From Capsaspora owczarzaki ATCC 30864 (lineage: Eukaryota; Opisthokonta; Filasterea), in contig NW_011887296.1 of assembly GCF_000151315.2 (NCBI RefSeq), positions 1,122,217 through 1,186,216 of the forward strand: a stretch of 64,000 nt of DNA, in the 5' to 3' direction. Of this stretch, positions 29,710 through 40,570 are shown piece after piece (within the stretch, counting starts at the first letter, position 1; each line of letters begins with the position of its first letter). The notes beneath the pieces are model-generated. The model was not told the DNA's origin and made no database searches. It saw only the letters and a list, made by a program, of their open reading frames with translations. The translations under genes and the position numbers were made by a program.

Positions 29710-32700
29710 ATGACCCAGCGCCGCGTCGTCTCGAGCAAGTACAACCACGGCGCAAAGCAGTCAGACGCACCGAGTCGACAGCACGACCGATGGGCAAAGG
29801 GGCAGTCGAGCACGAGCAACCCGGCAACGTCAACGCACCGCCAAGCGGCTCAGCAGGCGCGCATGGGCCTCGCCGCGCCGCCAATGCAGATCAGCATGTC
29901 GGCTGCCGTGCGCACGCCCGAGATTGCCGCGCTGCAATCGGCCGTCCACGCCGCGCGCACGGGCGTCCCGTCAAAGTCCCGCCAGCTCACTGCAGATCGC
30001 CTCGCCGCTTACAACGCTCAGGTCGAAAACCAGGAGCACGCCGCAGCAGCGCCCATGGCCATGATGACCGCCGTCGTCCCCGCAGCCGCAGCAGCACCCT
30101 CCGTGCGCTCTGGTCGCGGCGGCCCCGGCGCCAAGTCGGTCGCCGGCGGTTCGGTCGCTGGCGGGGCCACGCGGCGTCCGCCAAAGTACGGCGCCCCAGG
30201 CACGCTGCCCTTCCAGCAGTCCCTGGCCGCCGTCCAGCCTGGCTCGGCAGCAGCAGCAGCATCCGCCGGGGTTGCGTACGGGCAGCTGCCGGCAGACGCG
30301 TTTGGTGCTGGTGCCGCTGGCGCTGGAGCCGCCGCCGGTGGTCGCCATGTGGCTCGGTCCACTGCTGGATCGGTCTTTGGTGCTGCCGCCTCACGCCGCG
30401 CTGCTTCCGTGCGCAATGGCCGCGCTTCCAGCAACAAAAACATGGACGACGATGAGGTCGATATGGGCGGAGTGACAGTGCAGGGCGATGGCGCTGTGCC
30501 ACATGGTCTTGAAGCGTACACTGCTGGATACGACCCCAGCATCCCGATCAGCATGATGGAAATCTTCTCTGGCGTTCGCCGCAACATGTCCAGTGCCAAC
30601 GACCACGATCGACGTGTGTGCGCCGCCCTCGAGGCCGTGCACGAGATTGTCGTGGCCGACGACTCGCTCACTGAGGCCTCGCGCAACGCTGCCGCCTACT
30701 GCGCGAGCTTCCTCAACCTGATCGAGCGCGACACCAACACCGTCGCCACTCTGATGGCAGCTGCACAGGCTCGTGGTGCTGCCGAGCTGGACGACCAGGA
30801 GCAGCTCGAGTGCACCGAGGCGCACTCGTCTGTTGCCGCCGTCGCGCACTTGCTCTCGCTCACCTTCCCCCAGGTGGACGCGCGCTTGCTCCAAAAGAAG
30901 TTTGTTAGCCTTGCAGCGCTTCTCGCACAAGCGCTCGAGGTGCACTCGGTCAACACTGCCGCCACTCGTCACCTCAGCACCTGCGTGCAGCTCTTCCTGC
31001 AAGCCCAGGAGGCTCTTGCCTGGAGCACCAAGGAAGCAGATGTCCTCTTCAACCAGCTGTTGACGCTGAGCACAGATCCTCGCGCCAAGGTAAGCGACAC
31101 AGTCCAATTGTTCTTTTTGCCTTGTTTTGGTTAAATCGTGGTGGTTGAAATGGACAACGCAAGTGAGCTCATCACGCGCCCCCCCCCCTTGTGTGAATGC
31201 CTTTTCTTTCACACAGCCGCGTAAGGTTGCACAAGATGCCGTTGCGAGCGTGCTTGAGCAGGCTCCTCTCGAAGCCGAGTCTCATCCCGCTCTGCCGCGC
31301 ACCACCGCATTCTTGGAGAGCGTGCTCGGCTCGACGCGCAAGAACGACACAATTGCAGTGCTGCACCTGCTTGCTTTGGTCAAGCGTATCATGCGCCTCT
31401 TTACTCCCGAGCAGACTTCGAGCATCATTGTTGTTCTGCTTCGGCTTCTGCAGCTGCGTCAAGAGTTTGTGACCACTCTGGCCTGCGAAATCATCCAAGA
31501 CACCCTCATTGCCAGTGGCGAGGGTCGTCTTGAACAGCTTTCGGCGACCGTTACTGCCCAGCTTGTCCAGGTAGGTTTTTTTCCTGTTTTTTTTTTTCTT
31601 GTCGTTCGTTTGAAGTCTGCTTCACCGATGACTCACTCGCTCCGAATTTTCACTCGCACTCTCAAACACATTCATTTCCTCAGTCGCTGTACGAGTACCG
31701 TCCTGATGTCACGGACATTCAGCCGTTTATTGCTTGGATCAAGCTCGTCGCGCAGGGCATTATCGCCCTCGGTCGTTTGGATGCCGAGGTTTGCATGGCC
31801 CTGCTTCCCCAATATGTCTGCATGCTTGTCGGCAGCCTTCGCAGCGAGCGCCGTGACTTGATTATCGCTGTTGCCGCCAGTTTGGAGGTAGGGGGTGGGC
31901 TCAAGCACAACGGTCCAGTCTTGTCTGTGCTTTCAACGAATGATCTCAAAACTCACATTCCCTGACGATGTTTCTGAATACCACAGGAGGTGTTGAGCAA
32001 GTGCATCCCACTTGCAGACAACATGATTGAATCGGCAGTGGCAGATCCCGAGGATGGCGACAACCCTATTCACCAGATTGTTGCTGAGGTGGAGAAGACC
32101 TTGCAACACAACTTGAACGGCGCTTGGACGTATGTTTTCCCTGCCGTCGGCGAGCTGTTCATTGCGCTCGGACCACGCTCGAGCGGCATTCTGGGCCGTC
32201 TTCTGACCACCATCGTTGCCATGTATGCGCCGCAAGGTCGCATGCCGTACCGCGAAGCCCTCATTGCCTGCGCCGGTAAGGCCGTGCAGGCGATGGGTCC
32301 TCGCCGTTTCCTGAACATTGTTCCGCTTGGCATCAGCCTCGACGCCCCGATGGCCGAGTTCCCGCGCAGCTGGTTCCTCCCCATGTTCAAGACCAACATT
32401 CGCAACACGGAGCTTGCCTACTTTATCACCGCCTTCCTTCCGATGGCTGAGCGATTCCGCCAAATGGCTTCGACCGTCACCAACGAACACCAAGCCAAGA
32501 CGTACGACACGCTTTGCAGCCAAGTTTGGGACTTGCTCCCCGGCTTCTGCACTCTGCCCACCGATATTCCCGCCGCCTTCCCCCGCTTGGCCGAAGTCCT
32601 CGGCGCCGTGATTGCCAACGAGTTGGAGCTGCGCGTGCCCGTGTGCAACGCGCTGATGACGCTCATCAACACCAACAAGCAAGTTGTCGACCAGTACGAG

Positions 32701-32988
32701 CAATTGACCGCCACCGCTCAACTGGTGGCTGACGCTGCAGGAGAGGACGATGTCGAAAGCCCTGCCGTGCAACCCTCGTCGATGCCCTTGTCTCGCGAGC
32801 TTCCTCTTAGCCCTGACGCCGCCCGTGCTTCGCTCGATGTCATTTCTCGCTTTGCCAAGCCATTCTTCACCAAGCTGTACAATGTCTATGGCACTGCTCC
32901 TGCCATCCAGCATGCCCAGCTCCTTGACACTGTGTCGGCCTTTGTGACCATCAGCGACCAGGCGGTATGTTTAATGTTGTTCTTGTGG

Positions 32989-33045
<57 letters not shown>

Positions 33046-35947
33046 TGTGGAAGCTATTTCAGACCGTTGGGGGGGTTTTTTTTTGTTCAAACGCTTACTT
33101 TTTTTTTTTTTGCTCCTTGTGGTATCTAATCGGTTGTCTTCATCTTCACGCAGGTCCTGAATGCTTTCTTTAAGAGCGTCATGCGCACGTTGTTGAACGC
33201 GGATGTCAACAGTGGAAAGGCGAACGGCGCGTCGATGGATGAGTCAAACTCTGCCCTCGCGTCCTCCAACGAGCGTCATGCAATGATGGATTTGGCCTTG
33301 ACCATGGTTATTCGTCTGGATGCCTCGAGCCTCGACCTGCTCTACCGTGTGCTGAAGCCCCTGCTGCACGACACGGACAATGCGGTGCAAAAGAAGACGT
33401 ACAAGTGCATTCTCGCCATGTGCAGCGCCTCCACGCCTGTGCACGACGAGTTTGTGACCAATCACGTCCAAGATTTGATGGATCTCATGTCGGACGCCTT
33501 GGCTGCCTCATCTGTCTCTGCCAAGAAGGTGAGTCGATGTGGCTTCCAGTTCACTGCTGTTGTTATTGCTGCTGTTGTTGTTGTTGCTGAATGCTGCTCG
33601 TGTGGTTGCTCACATTTCTGCCGGGGAATGTCGTTTGCCATTTAGCATCGATTGAAATGCTTGGGCGCCATCATTGAGCGTCTCGAGCCCGCTAACGTCT
33701 CGTTGATTCCAGCAGTTGTGGGTGAAGTCATCCTTGCAACCAAGGAAGTGAGCGAGAAGGTTCGTCATGCTGCTTTTGCCCTTCTTGCCACAATCGGCGA
33801 GGCAATCAAGCGACTCGGCGAAGAAGGTGCAACGCTCACCGTTGCCGATGGCCATTCGGGTGAGTTGCTTGTTCAAGCATGACTGGTATTTTGCACCGGG
33901 ATGCAGGCTGGTTCGCTGACAAAAACTGCGTGTGTCTTGATAGCTGTTGCCTCCATTGGCGAGTACTTGCAAATGATCGTGGCTGGTCTTGGTGGTGAAA
34001 CTCCGCACATGCTTTCCGCCACGCTTCTCGCGCTGTCCCGCGTGGTTTATGAGTTCAAGCGTAAGAGATTGTCATCCTTTGTTGATGTGGTTTTGTTTTT
34101 CGTCGTGAGCATAGACTCGTATCTCACGTCGCAAACTTGTGTTCTGCCTTGCCAACAACAACTACAACAACATCAACAACAGTGGATGTCCCACACGATT
34201 CCCTTCACTCCCTGTTCGACACTGTCATTGACATGTTGCAATCTCGCGCTCGCGAGGTGGTGAAGGCCGCGCTCGGCTTTGTCAAGGTCTGCTTGGCCAT
34301 CTTTGCCCCCGAAGAGCTTGCCCAACACATCCAAGCTTTGGTACGTTTTTGTTTTGATCAGAGAGCATTGTCACTTTGTCGATCGTGTGTGTGTGTCGCC
34401 TTGGGTTTTTTTATTCACTTTTCCCTTTCTGCCCTCCCACCTCTCCTCTGGTTTGCTGCTTGTGTAGATCAACGGCCTGTTGCTGTGGTCGGAGGATTCT
34501 CGCAACCACTTCAAGACAAAGGTTCGCGTCATCTTTGAGCGTCTCTTGCGCAAGTTTGACTACAACTACATCCTGAACTTTGTTCCGTCGGAGCACCAAC
34601 GCCTTATTATTCACATTCGCAAGGCGAACGACCGAAGCAAGCGTGACAAGGACAAGAAGCGACAGGAATTCGTAAGATGTTGCCCCCAGCGCATGCCCTT
34701 TCGAGCCAATGAATGCTCCAGGAGAAAGCTAATCTGGTTCTTTTATTTTGTTTCGTTATTTTTGCAACGTTGAATGGATAGCTCGAGTCCAAGGCGCAGC
34801 AGCAACATGGTGTCAGCTATGAGGAGGCCATGTATGGCTCCGAAAGCGATACTGACGACGAGAATGACGACGACGATGGCCGCAAGAGCAAGGGTGGCAA
34901 GTCGCTCAAGGGCGAGCGCAGCATTTTCGACGATGCTCGTCACACCACCCCAGCCTTCATTCGCGAGTTGGCTGACGGAGATCCTCTCGATTTGATGAGC
35001 TCGTCTGCTTTCCAGAGCATTTCATGTAGGTTTCGACAAAACAAAGAACAGAAATCGATTGTGTTGGAAGCTTTGTGTGCGTGTGGTTGATCTGCGTGGT
35101 TTGATCTGCGTGGTTTGATCTGACGGTCTCGGTACAATCCTTTCTTTTGCAACAGCAACCAAACCAAAGCCCAAGAAGATTGACGACAATGCCTTCAAGA
35201 CCGCCAAGGACGGTCGCCTCATCATTGGCGACGACTCTGACGGCTCGGACGGCGACGACGATGACGATGGTCTGGAAGACGGCTCCATTGATGGCGAGAT
35301 GAACTCTGATGACGAAGACGAGGACGAGGACGACGACGATGCCATGGACATTGGCGACGGCAAGTCGCGAAAGTCGTATCGCACGTCTGCCACTGGCAAG
35401 ACGGGCAAGACTGGCAAGACTGGCAAGTCAGGAATGAGCATGGCCCGCAGTGGCAAGTCTGCGATGAGCGCCAAATCTGGCAAGTCCTCTGGCAGCGTTG
35501 CAGGTCGCGGAAAGCGACGTCGCGACGACGATGACGATGCTGGCGAGCGTCGCTCTCAAAAGCCATGGGGCCACCGTGGCAAGTCCGACAAGGGCGGCGA
35601 GCAAAAGCGCTCGCGTGACGAGAGTGGCAAAGCGTTCCGCTCGAAGGTACGATTTCCTTTCAACAAAAATTACTCTGCGAGAATGTGCAATAGCGTGCTT
35701 CGTTCGATGGGGGTGCGTGTTTTTTCTTCCAATACTCACTTGCTTTCTTGTGCTTGGTTAGCGTGCGGAGGGTGATATGAAGAAGCACGGCATGCCGGAT
35801 CCTTTCTCGTACGTCAAGTTGGATCATCGTGCGCTTAATCCCCGCCTCGCTCGCAAGTCGGGTGGCGAGTCCGGTCGCTTTGAGGGCCTGATCAAGTCTG
35901 CCAAGAAGGGTGCAGAGGCTGGTCGTGCCCGCGCAGGACGCCGCTAA
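29710..35947 (+). CDS. RRP12: Ribosomal RNA processing protein RRP12, 12 exons
   Basis: Exons: 29710-31089, 31217-31570, 31684-31887, 31987-32964, 33154-33528, 33646-33859, 33944-34060, 34183-34340, 34468-34671, 34782-35025, 35156-35646, 35762-35947 (4905 nt, 1634 aa; human 1297). Every junction has GT..AG ends and keeps the frame. The body is HEAT-repeat-like helices; conserved segments include FVKVCLAIFAPEEL, NYILNFVPSEHQRLI and an NFVPSEH..HIRK block typical of RRP12. The C-terminus has a long Asp/Glu tract, a Lys/Thr/Gly/Ser repeat (KTGKTGKTGKSG) and the diagnostic end DPFSYVKLDHRALNPR..FEGLIKSAKKG. RRP12 acts in nuclear export and late maturation of both subunits. Lengthening comes from an Ala-rich N-terminal extension. 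Confidence 0.92.
32976..33043 (+). repeat. (GTT)n microsatellite in RRP12 intron 4
   Basis: About 20 copies of TTG in the intron 32965-33153, followed by G8 and T9-T12 runs before the acceptor TTCACGCAG. Confidence 0.85.
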
Positions 35948-36099
35948 AGCAGCCTCTTCTTAAGGATCGATCTTTTATTTTTGTTTGTCTGTGCAATCTC
36001 CCCACATTTTGTTTACCATTACAACAAATTCGCTATGTATGATTTTTGGTTGAGAGTGTTGCCATTGCCAGTTCTCTTCCCCCATTTGTTCAGTGCTGC

Positions 36100-37458
36100 A
36101 TGCAGTTCGAGCTGGCGCTGGTGCTTGCTGTCACCGCCATGAGTTGGTTGGTCGTTCGTCTGGTGCGGTGGTCTGTCGGGCACGCCGCCTCCGTTCCTGC
36201 CCGTCGACCTGCTTCTGCAACCAGGCATCGCTCGGCGTTCGTTGATGCCCTCTCCAGCGGCGACGAGGGCGAGGGCGATGCGATCCCGACCGCCGCTGCA
36301 GCCGCCGCGCTCCGCGTTCGTGAGGTGGAGCACGCGCGCCATCATGATCTGTGTGCCCATGGCGATCGCACCCACCAGGGCGATTGTGTGGATGGCCACA
36401 AGCGTCCTATTCCACGAGACTACTCGCGCTTGCTCATGTCGCTGGGCGGCGTTGAGACGGAAGTGCTCCATTTTGCGGCCGCAGACTTGTCTTCAGCTAT
36501 TACGACAGCCACTGCTGCTGCGGCTACTACGACTGCCCAGAAACCATCCAGCAGAGCTGCATCGAGTCGCAAGCAGCATAGCAAAACGATCGCCGTCATG
36601 ATTCCGGGCAATCCAGGTGTCGCCGAATTCTACTTGCCGTACATGCGCCATTTGTGGACTGCTTCTGAGCACTCTGTGGATGTCGTGGCGATTTCGCATG
36701 CCGGCCACAGTATTGCCTCGGCGAACAATGGCCGTTTGTTCAGTTTGGAGGAGCAAATTGCACACAAGGTGGACTTTGTTCGCGCATTGCTGCGCAACGG
36801 CGGTGTCAACAACTTGGACAAGTCCAATTCCGAACCGGACAACGTGCAGTTGGTGCTCATGGGTCACTCTGTCGGCGCGCACATTTGCCTCAAGGTTTTG
36901 CAGCGGCTGAGTGCGCAAGAGCGGACGCGCGTCTCGCTCACCACCTTGCTCTTCCCGACCATCCAGTACATTGGCAAGACGCCGAATGCGGCCCGCATCG
37001 GTCCCCTCACCAAGATTCGTCCCGTGCTGGCGCATATTGTAGGCTTGGTGGACATTTTCGTGCACTCTGCCATCCGCCAGACGCTCGTGCGCATGTTTAT
37101 GGGCCATGGCGAAGAGGTGGAGATTTTGCATGCGGTTCGCAACCTGATTTGCCGGTCAACCATCTCAAACGTGCTGTACATGGCAGCGCACGAGTTTGAA
37201 GAGATTGGCGATTGGGACTCGCGTGTCATCCAAGCCAACCTGGACAAGCTCGTGTTCTATTATGGCCGCACGGACGGCTGGGTGCCGTTGTCGCATTTTG
37301 ATCGAACGCGCGAGACCTTTCCTGCCGCCCGTGCCATCCTTTGCGAGCGTCAACTCAAGCATGCCTTCGTCCTGGAAGGCGGGTCTGAGCAGATGGCCGA
37401 GCTAGTGTATGATTGGATTCGCAGTTCGAATGGAGCCTCTTCAAAGAAATGGCAATGA
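36100..37458 (+). CDS. LDAH: Lipid droplet-associated hydrolase (LDAH family)
   Basis: Single exon, 452 aa from the ATG at 36100; upstream in-frame codons lack an ATG. The N-terminus is a hydrophobic helix (FELALVLAVTAMSWLVV), longer than in animal LDAH. The alpha/beta-hydrolase core shows IPGNPGVAEFYLPYM (oxyanion loop), ISHAGHS, the nucleophile elbow LMGHSVGAH, LFPTIQYIGKTPNA, and LVFYYGRTDGWVP, then LKHAFVLEGG with the catalytic His. Family members sit on lipid droplets and are proposed sterol-ester or triglyceride hydrolases. It starts only 152 bp after RRP12 on the same strand. Confidence 0.88.
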   Translation: MQFELALVLAVTAMSWLVVRLVRWSVGHAASVPARRPASATRHRSAFVDALSSGDEGEGDAIPTAAAAAALRVREVEHARHHDLCAHGDRTHQGDCVDGHKRPIPRDYSRLLMSLGGVETEVLHFAAADLSSAITTATAAAATTTAQKPSSRAASSRKQHSKTIAVMIPGNPGVAEFYLPYMRHLWTASEHSVDVVAISHAGHSIASANNGRLFSLEEQIAHKVDFVRALLRNGGVNNLDKSNSEPDNVQLVLMGHSVGAHICLKVLQRLSAQERTRVSLTTLLFPTIQYIGKTPNAARIGPLTKIRPVLAHIVGLVDIFVHSAIRQTLVRMFMGHGEEVEILHAVRNLICRSTISNVLYMAAHEFEEIGDWDSRVIQANLDKLVFYYGRTDGWVPLSHFDRTRETFPAARAILCERQLKHAFVLEGGSEQMAELVYDWIRSSNGASSKKWQ

Positions 37459-37744
37459 ATAACGAACGGGGTTATTTGATTGTTTGTTTGATTGTTTGTT
37501 TGTGTGATTGATTGTTTTTCGATTGGTTTTTTAATTTCAAAAGGGAAAAATTAAATCACAAACGCAATATGTAAGGGGCGGGAGGGTTCGTAGCAAGGAT
37601 GGGGAGGTGGAGGGGTAGGCACTGTGTCTCACGAGTTTCTCGCAAATCCCGACAATGGAAAAGGAAGGAACGCACACACAAAAAAGGACTTAAACAGGAC
37701 ACACCAACGACCGAAATATCAAAAAAAGAAAGAAAAAAAACCGC

Positions 37745-39457
37745 TCACTTGAACATGCGCGCAACAATGATTCCAAGAAGCAGGCCCAACACCAAGGCGA
37801 CTAGCAGCGGCAGTTGTTGCGGTTGTGCAGACTTTTGCTTGAGCGAGCCTGACTGAGCTGAGGCTGCTCGTTTTGCCTCGGACTGATCGAACAAAAAAAA
37901 TGAAAAAATAACGGGAGGGGAGGCGATGAGAACTTTGGTACGTCGGTGAAAACATTGGACAATGAGCTGCAGCGTCATCCTTACAAGATCGGCATGAACG
38001 GCTGCCAAAGCGGACTTAAGGGTTGCGATTTCGCGTTGAGCACTGTCGTCGGAAGCAACAGTCGGAGCGGGGCGAGCAGGCTGCACAATCGTTGCAGCAG
38101 GTGCAGCAACGGCAGGGGCGACAACCGCAGGCGCAGAAACGGCTGAAGCGGGCTGTGCGGGAGATGTGGCAGCTGGAGCGACTCGTCGAGGCGCAACTGC
38201 TGTGGCGGCAGGAGCAGCTTGTTGGGAGGCCGCTGCTGAAACTGGCGCGTGTGCGACGCTGCTCGGGCTCGCGGTGGATACGTGCTCTGCTGCGGCGGGC
38301 GTAGAAGAGGTCTGACCGGCGGCTGATGGGGCGGTCAGCGAAACTTTGAGTCGGTTTTCGGCAATCAGCTCTTTCTTTTCCCACTGTTGGCGTGAATTGA
38401 CAATGGTTTTGCATGCAGCGTGAGTGGAAGAAGGCGAGGAAAGTGTGTGTGTGTGTGCGCGCGTGTGGCGAGCGTGTGTCGAGCTTTACCATAGTGTCGC
38501 CGCCAGAATTGCCAACAATGCTTTGCACTTGGAACTTGTCCTTGAACTTTTCTTCGATGGGCTCCTTCAGGGCTTGGAGTGACACTGTCTCGGCGCAGGA
38601 TGAAGGCGATGAGCCCATCAGACACCGACAACCACACAAACAAAAGGAAGACCACAATCATTTCCATACCAGCAACTTCCACAGTGGACTGAGGCGGGAC
38701 AACGCCAGCGTTGGGACGGACCGAGTAGCGCTTGGGGTTGGTGGTCTTGATTTTGAAGTGGATGGGCTCGTTCAGCGGGTTGGACAGCGCGAGCATGCTA
38801 GTGACAGTGTGATCTTTGGAGCCTGCGCAAATGTTCCAATCGAGGTCAGTTTTGAGGTCGCGCGCGTTGTTCGTCCAGATCACAGGCAAGCGTGTGGGGG
38901 GGGGGGGTTTTCGTTTGGTTATCGAAAGCATCAGCATTGAGAGTCGGGGTCTGCTGTTGGTCCTCTCTCGCGTTGCACAGTTCGTTCTCGTTCTATTCTG
39001 TTCTGTTCGTTGTCCTGACTGCCGAGATCGCAGGTTTTTTTTTTTTTTTTTTTTTTTTTGGTTTTGTTTGATGGTTTGCTTGTTTGGACAGACTTCCAAC
39101 TGTCAAACCAGTTTGCATCGCGTACTGATACTAAATCCTCTGCTACTTGAGCCTTCATCCGTGTTGACGTTGATCAAAGACGCATCCCAACAAAGAACAA
39201 AAAAAAAAAAAAAAAAAAAAAAGCGCGCACAAAAAGCGAGATAATCGTAAAATAAAATTAAAAGAAAAAAAAAAGCCGACGCTGACGATTTGATGACCCT
39301 CTTCATAGAGCTGCTGCTGCTGCTGCTGCTGCTGGTGACTCGGTGTCGGGATGAACCGATGTTAGAGTAAAAGGAAACGGGGATGAGAGTGGCAGAGAGA
39401 ACGAGCCGGACACTGGTGAACGCAAGCGAGGAGAGAAAGCGAAAAGTGGCACACCAG

Positions 39458-39496
<39 letters not shown>

Positions 39497-40078
39497 AGGC
39501 CATGGTGCCAAGCCAGCAGCAGACCAACGGAGGGTTTGATGATGGAAGACAACAGCACGCACGCTAGTCAACAAGGGTGTGGTTTGAGCGAAGCGGACTG
39601 CGAGGCCAGAGAGAAGGAGGTCAAGTGGCGAAAGACGCACCTCGCTTCTGCATCTCTCTCACTTTCCCCTCTCCCCTTCCTCTGTCACAGCTCCACACTT
39701 GCTCTGATGCGATAGCAAAGCAGCCAAGCACGCAATCGTCGCTGTTGGTTCAGTGGCTGCAGCAACAGAGAAAAACCAGAGGAATGGAAAAAGTGCTTGC
39801 GGTGGCACTGATGTGGCACTGAAACGATAGAGAACGGAGCAAAAAAAAAAAAAAAAAAAAATCTTGTTGTTTTTTCGACTTTTCCATTGAGTTTTCCATT
39901 GTGATTTTTTTCGTTTTTTTTTTTTTTTTTTTTTTTTTTTGTTCGTTGTTGTTTTGTTGGTTGGTTGTCGCTTTCTGTTACCATTGAAGACGAGTTCGGT
40001 TGCGGGATTGATGACGAGCTTGGATTCGAGCTTTGGCAGCGACGACGATGCGTCAGACTTGGAGTCAGCAGATGCCAT
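37745..40078 (-). CDS. VAP: VAP (VAMP-associated) ER contact-site protein, MSP domain + tail anchor
   Basis: Minus-strand exons 40078-39982, 38822-38670, 38584-38490, 38383-37985, 37882-37745 (882 nt, 293 aa). The join of exons 1 and 2 gives LVINPATELVFNG-SKDHTVTSMLALSNPL, the start of an MSP fold. FKIKTTNPKRYSVRPNAG is the FFAT-motif-binding surface of VAPs. Exon 3 completes the fold (KDKFQVQSI). A long Ala/Pro-rich linker and a short helix (REIATLKSALAAVHADL) lead to the C-terminal anchor LPLLVALVLGLLLGIIVARMF. VAPs recruit lipid-transfer proteins to ER contact sites. Intron 1 is 1159 bp and packed with homopolymers. Confidence 0.92.
39035..39940. repeat. Cluster of homopolymer tracts in VAP intron 1
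   Basis: T25 at 39035-39059, A24 at 39199-39222, A37 at 39458-39494, A21 at 39841-39861 and T27 at 39914-39940, all in the 1159-bp first intron, plus a (GCT)n patch at 39307-39331. Confidence 0.85.
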
Positions 40079-40570
40079 CGTGGATGAAGGGAAAGGTCAG
40101 CGATTAAAAACACAGAAGAACAAGAGAAAAAAAAAAAAAAAGCTGGTTCAAAGATTTTGACAGATTGAAAATTAGGAGTGAACGAACTTTTGGATGCTGA
40201 TCTTGGTCTCGATCTGAGCTTGGTCTGAGAAACTGAAGAGAAGAAACAGTGAGCCAGATCAGACTGCAACACCGAGCGCGCAGGTGGGTGGGTGGTGATC
40301 GATCATAATCCAGTGGAACACGAATTTCAAAAACTCACACAGCTGATCAGATGAGAGATCCCTCCCTTGCCCTCCCCCCAACTCCCTGCCCTCCCCCCGG
40401 TTTGCTTCCTAGGACTTCAAAAACAACGCTGGCCCGTGTTGCTGAGCTTGGATTGCCATTGACACTGCTCTATTGGAGCCAAATTGCAGCGGCAGTCTTT
40501 TCTTCCACTTCACCTCGTCTCTTTCCTTCTCTCTTTCCTTCTCTTTCCTTCTCTTTTCCTCTCGCAAGCC
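40079..40570. other. Divergent promoter between VAP and TRAPPC8
   Basis: About 490 bp with an A15 run (40126-40141) and a CT-rich leader (40530-40562) ending just before the TRAPPC8 ATG. No gene is seen. Confidence 0.55.
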
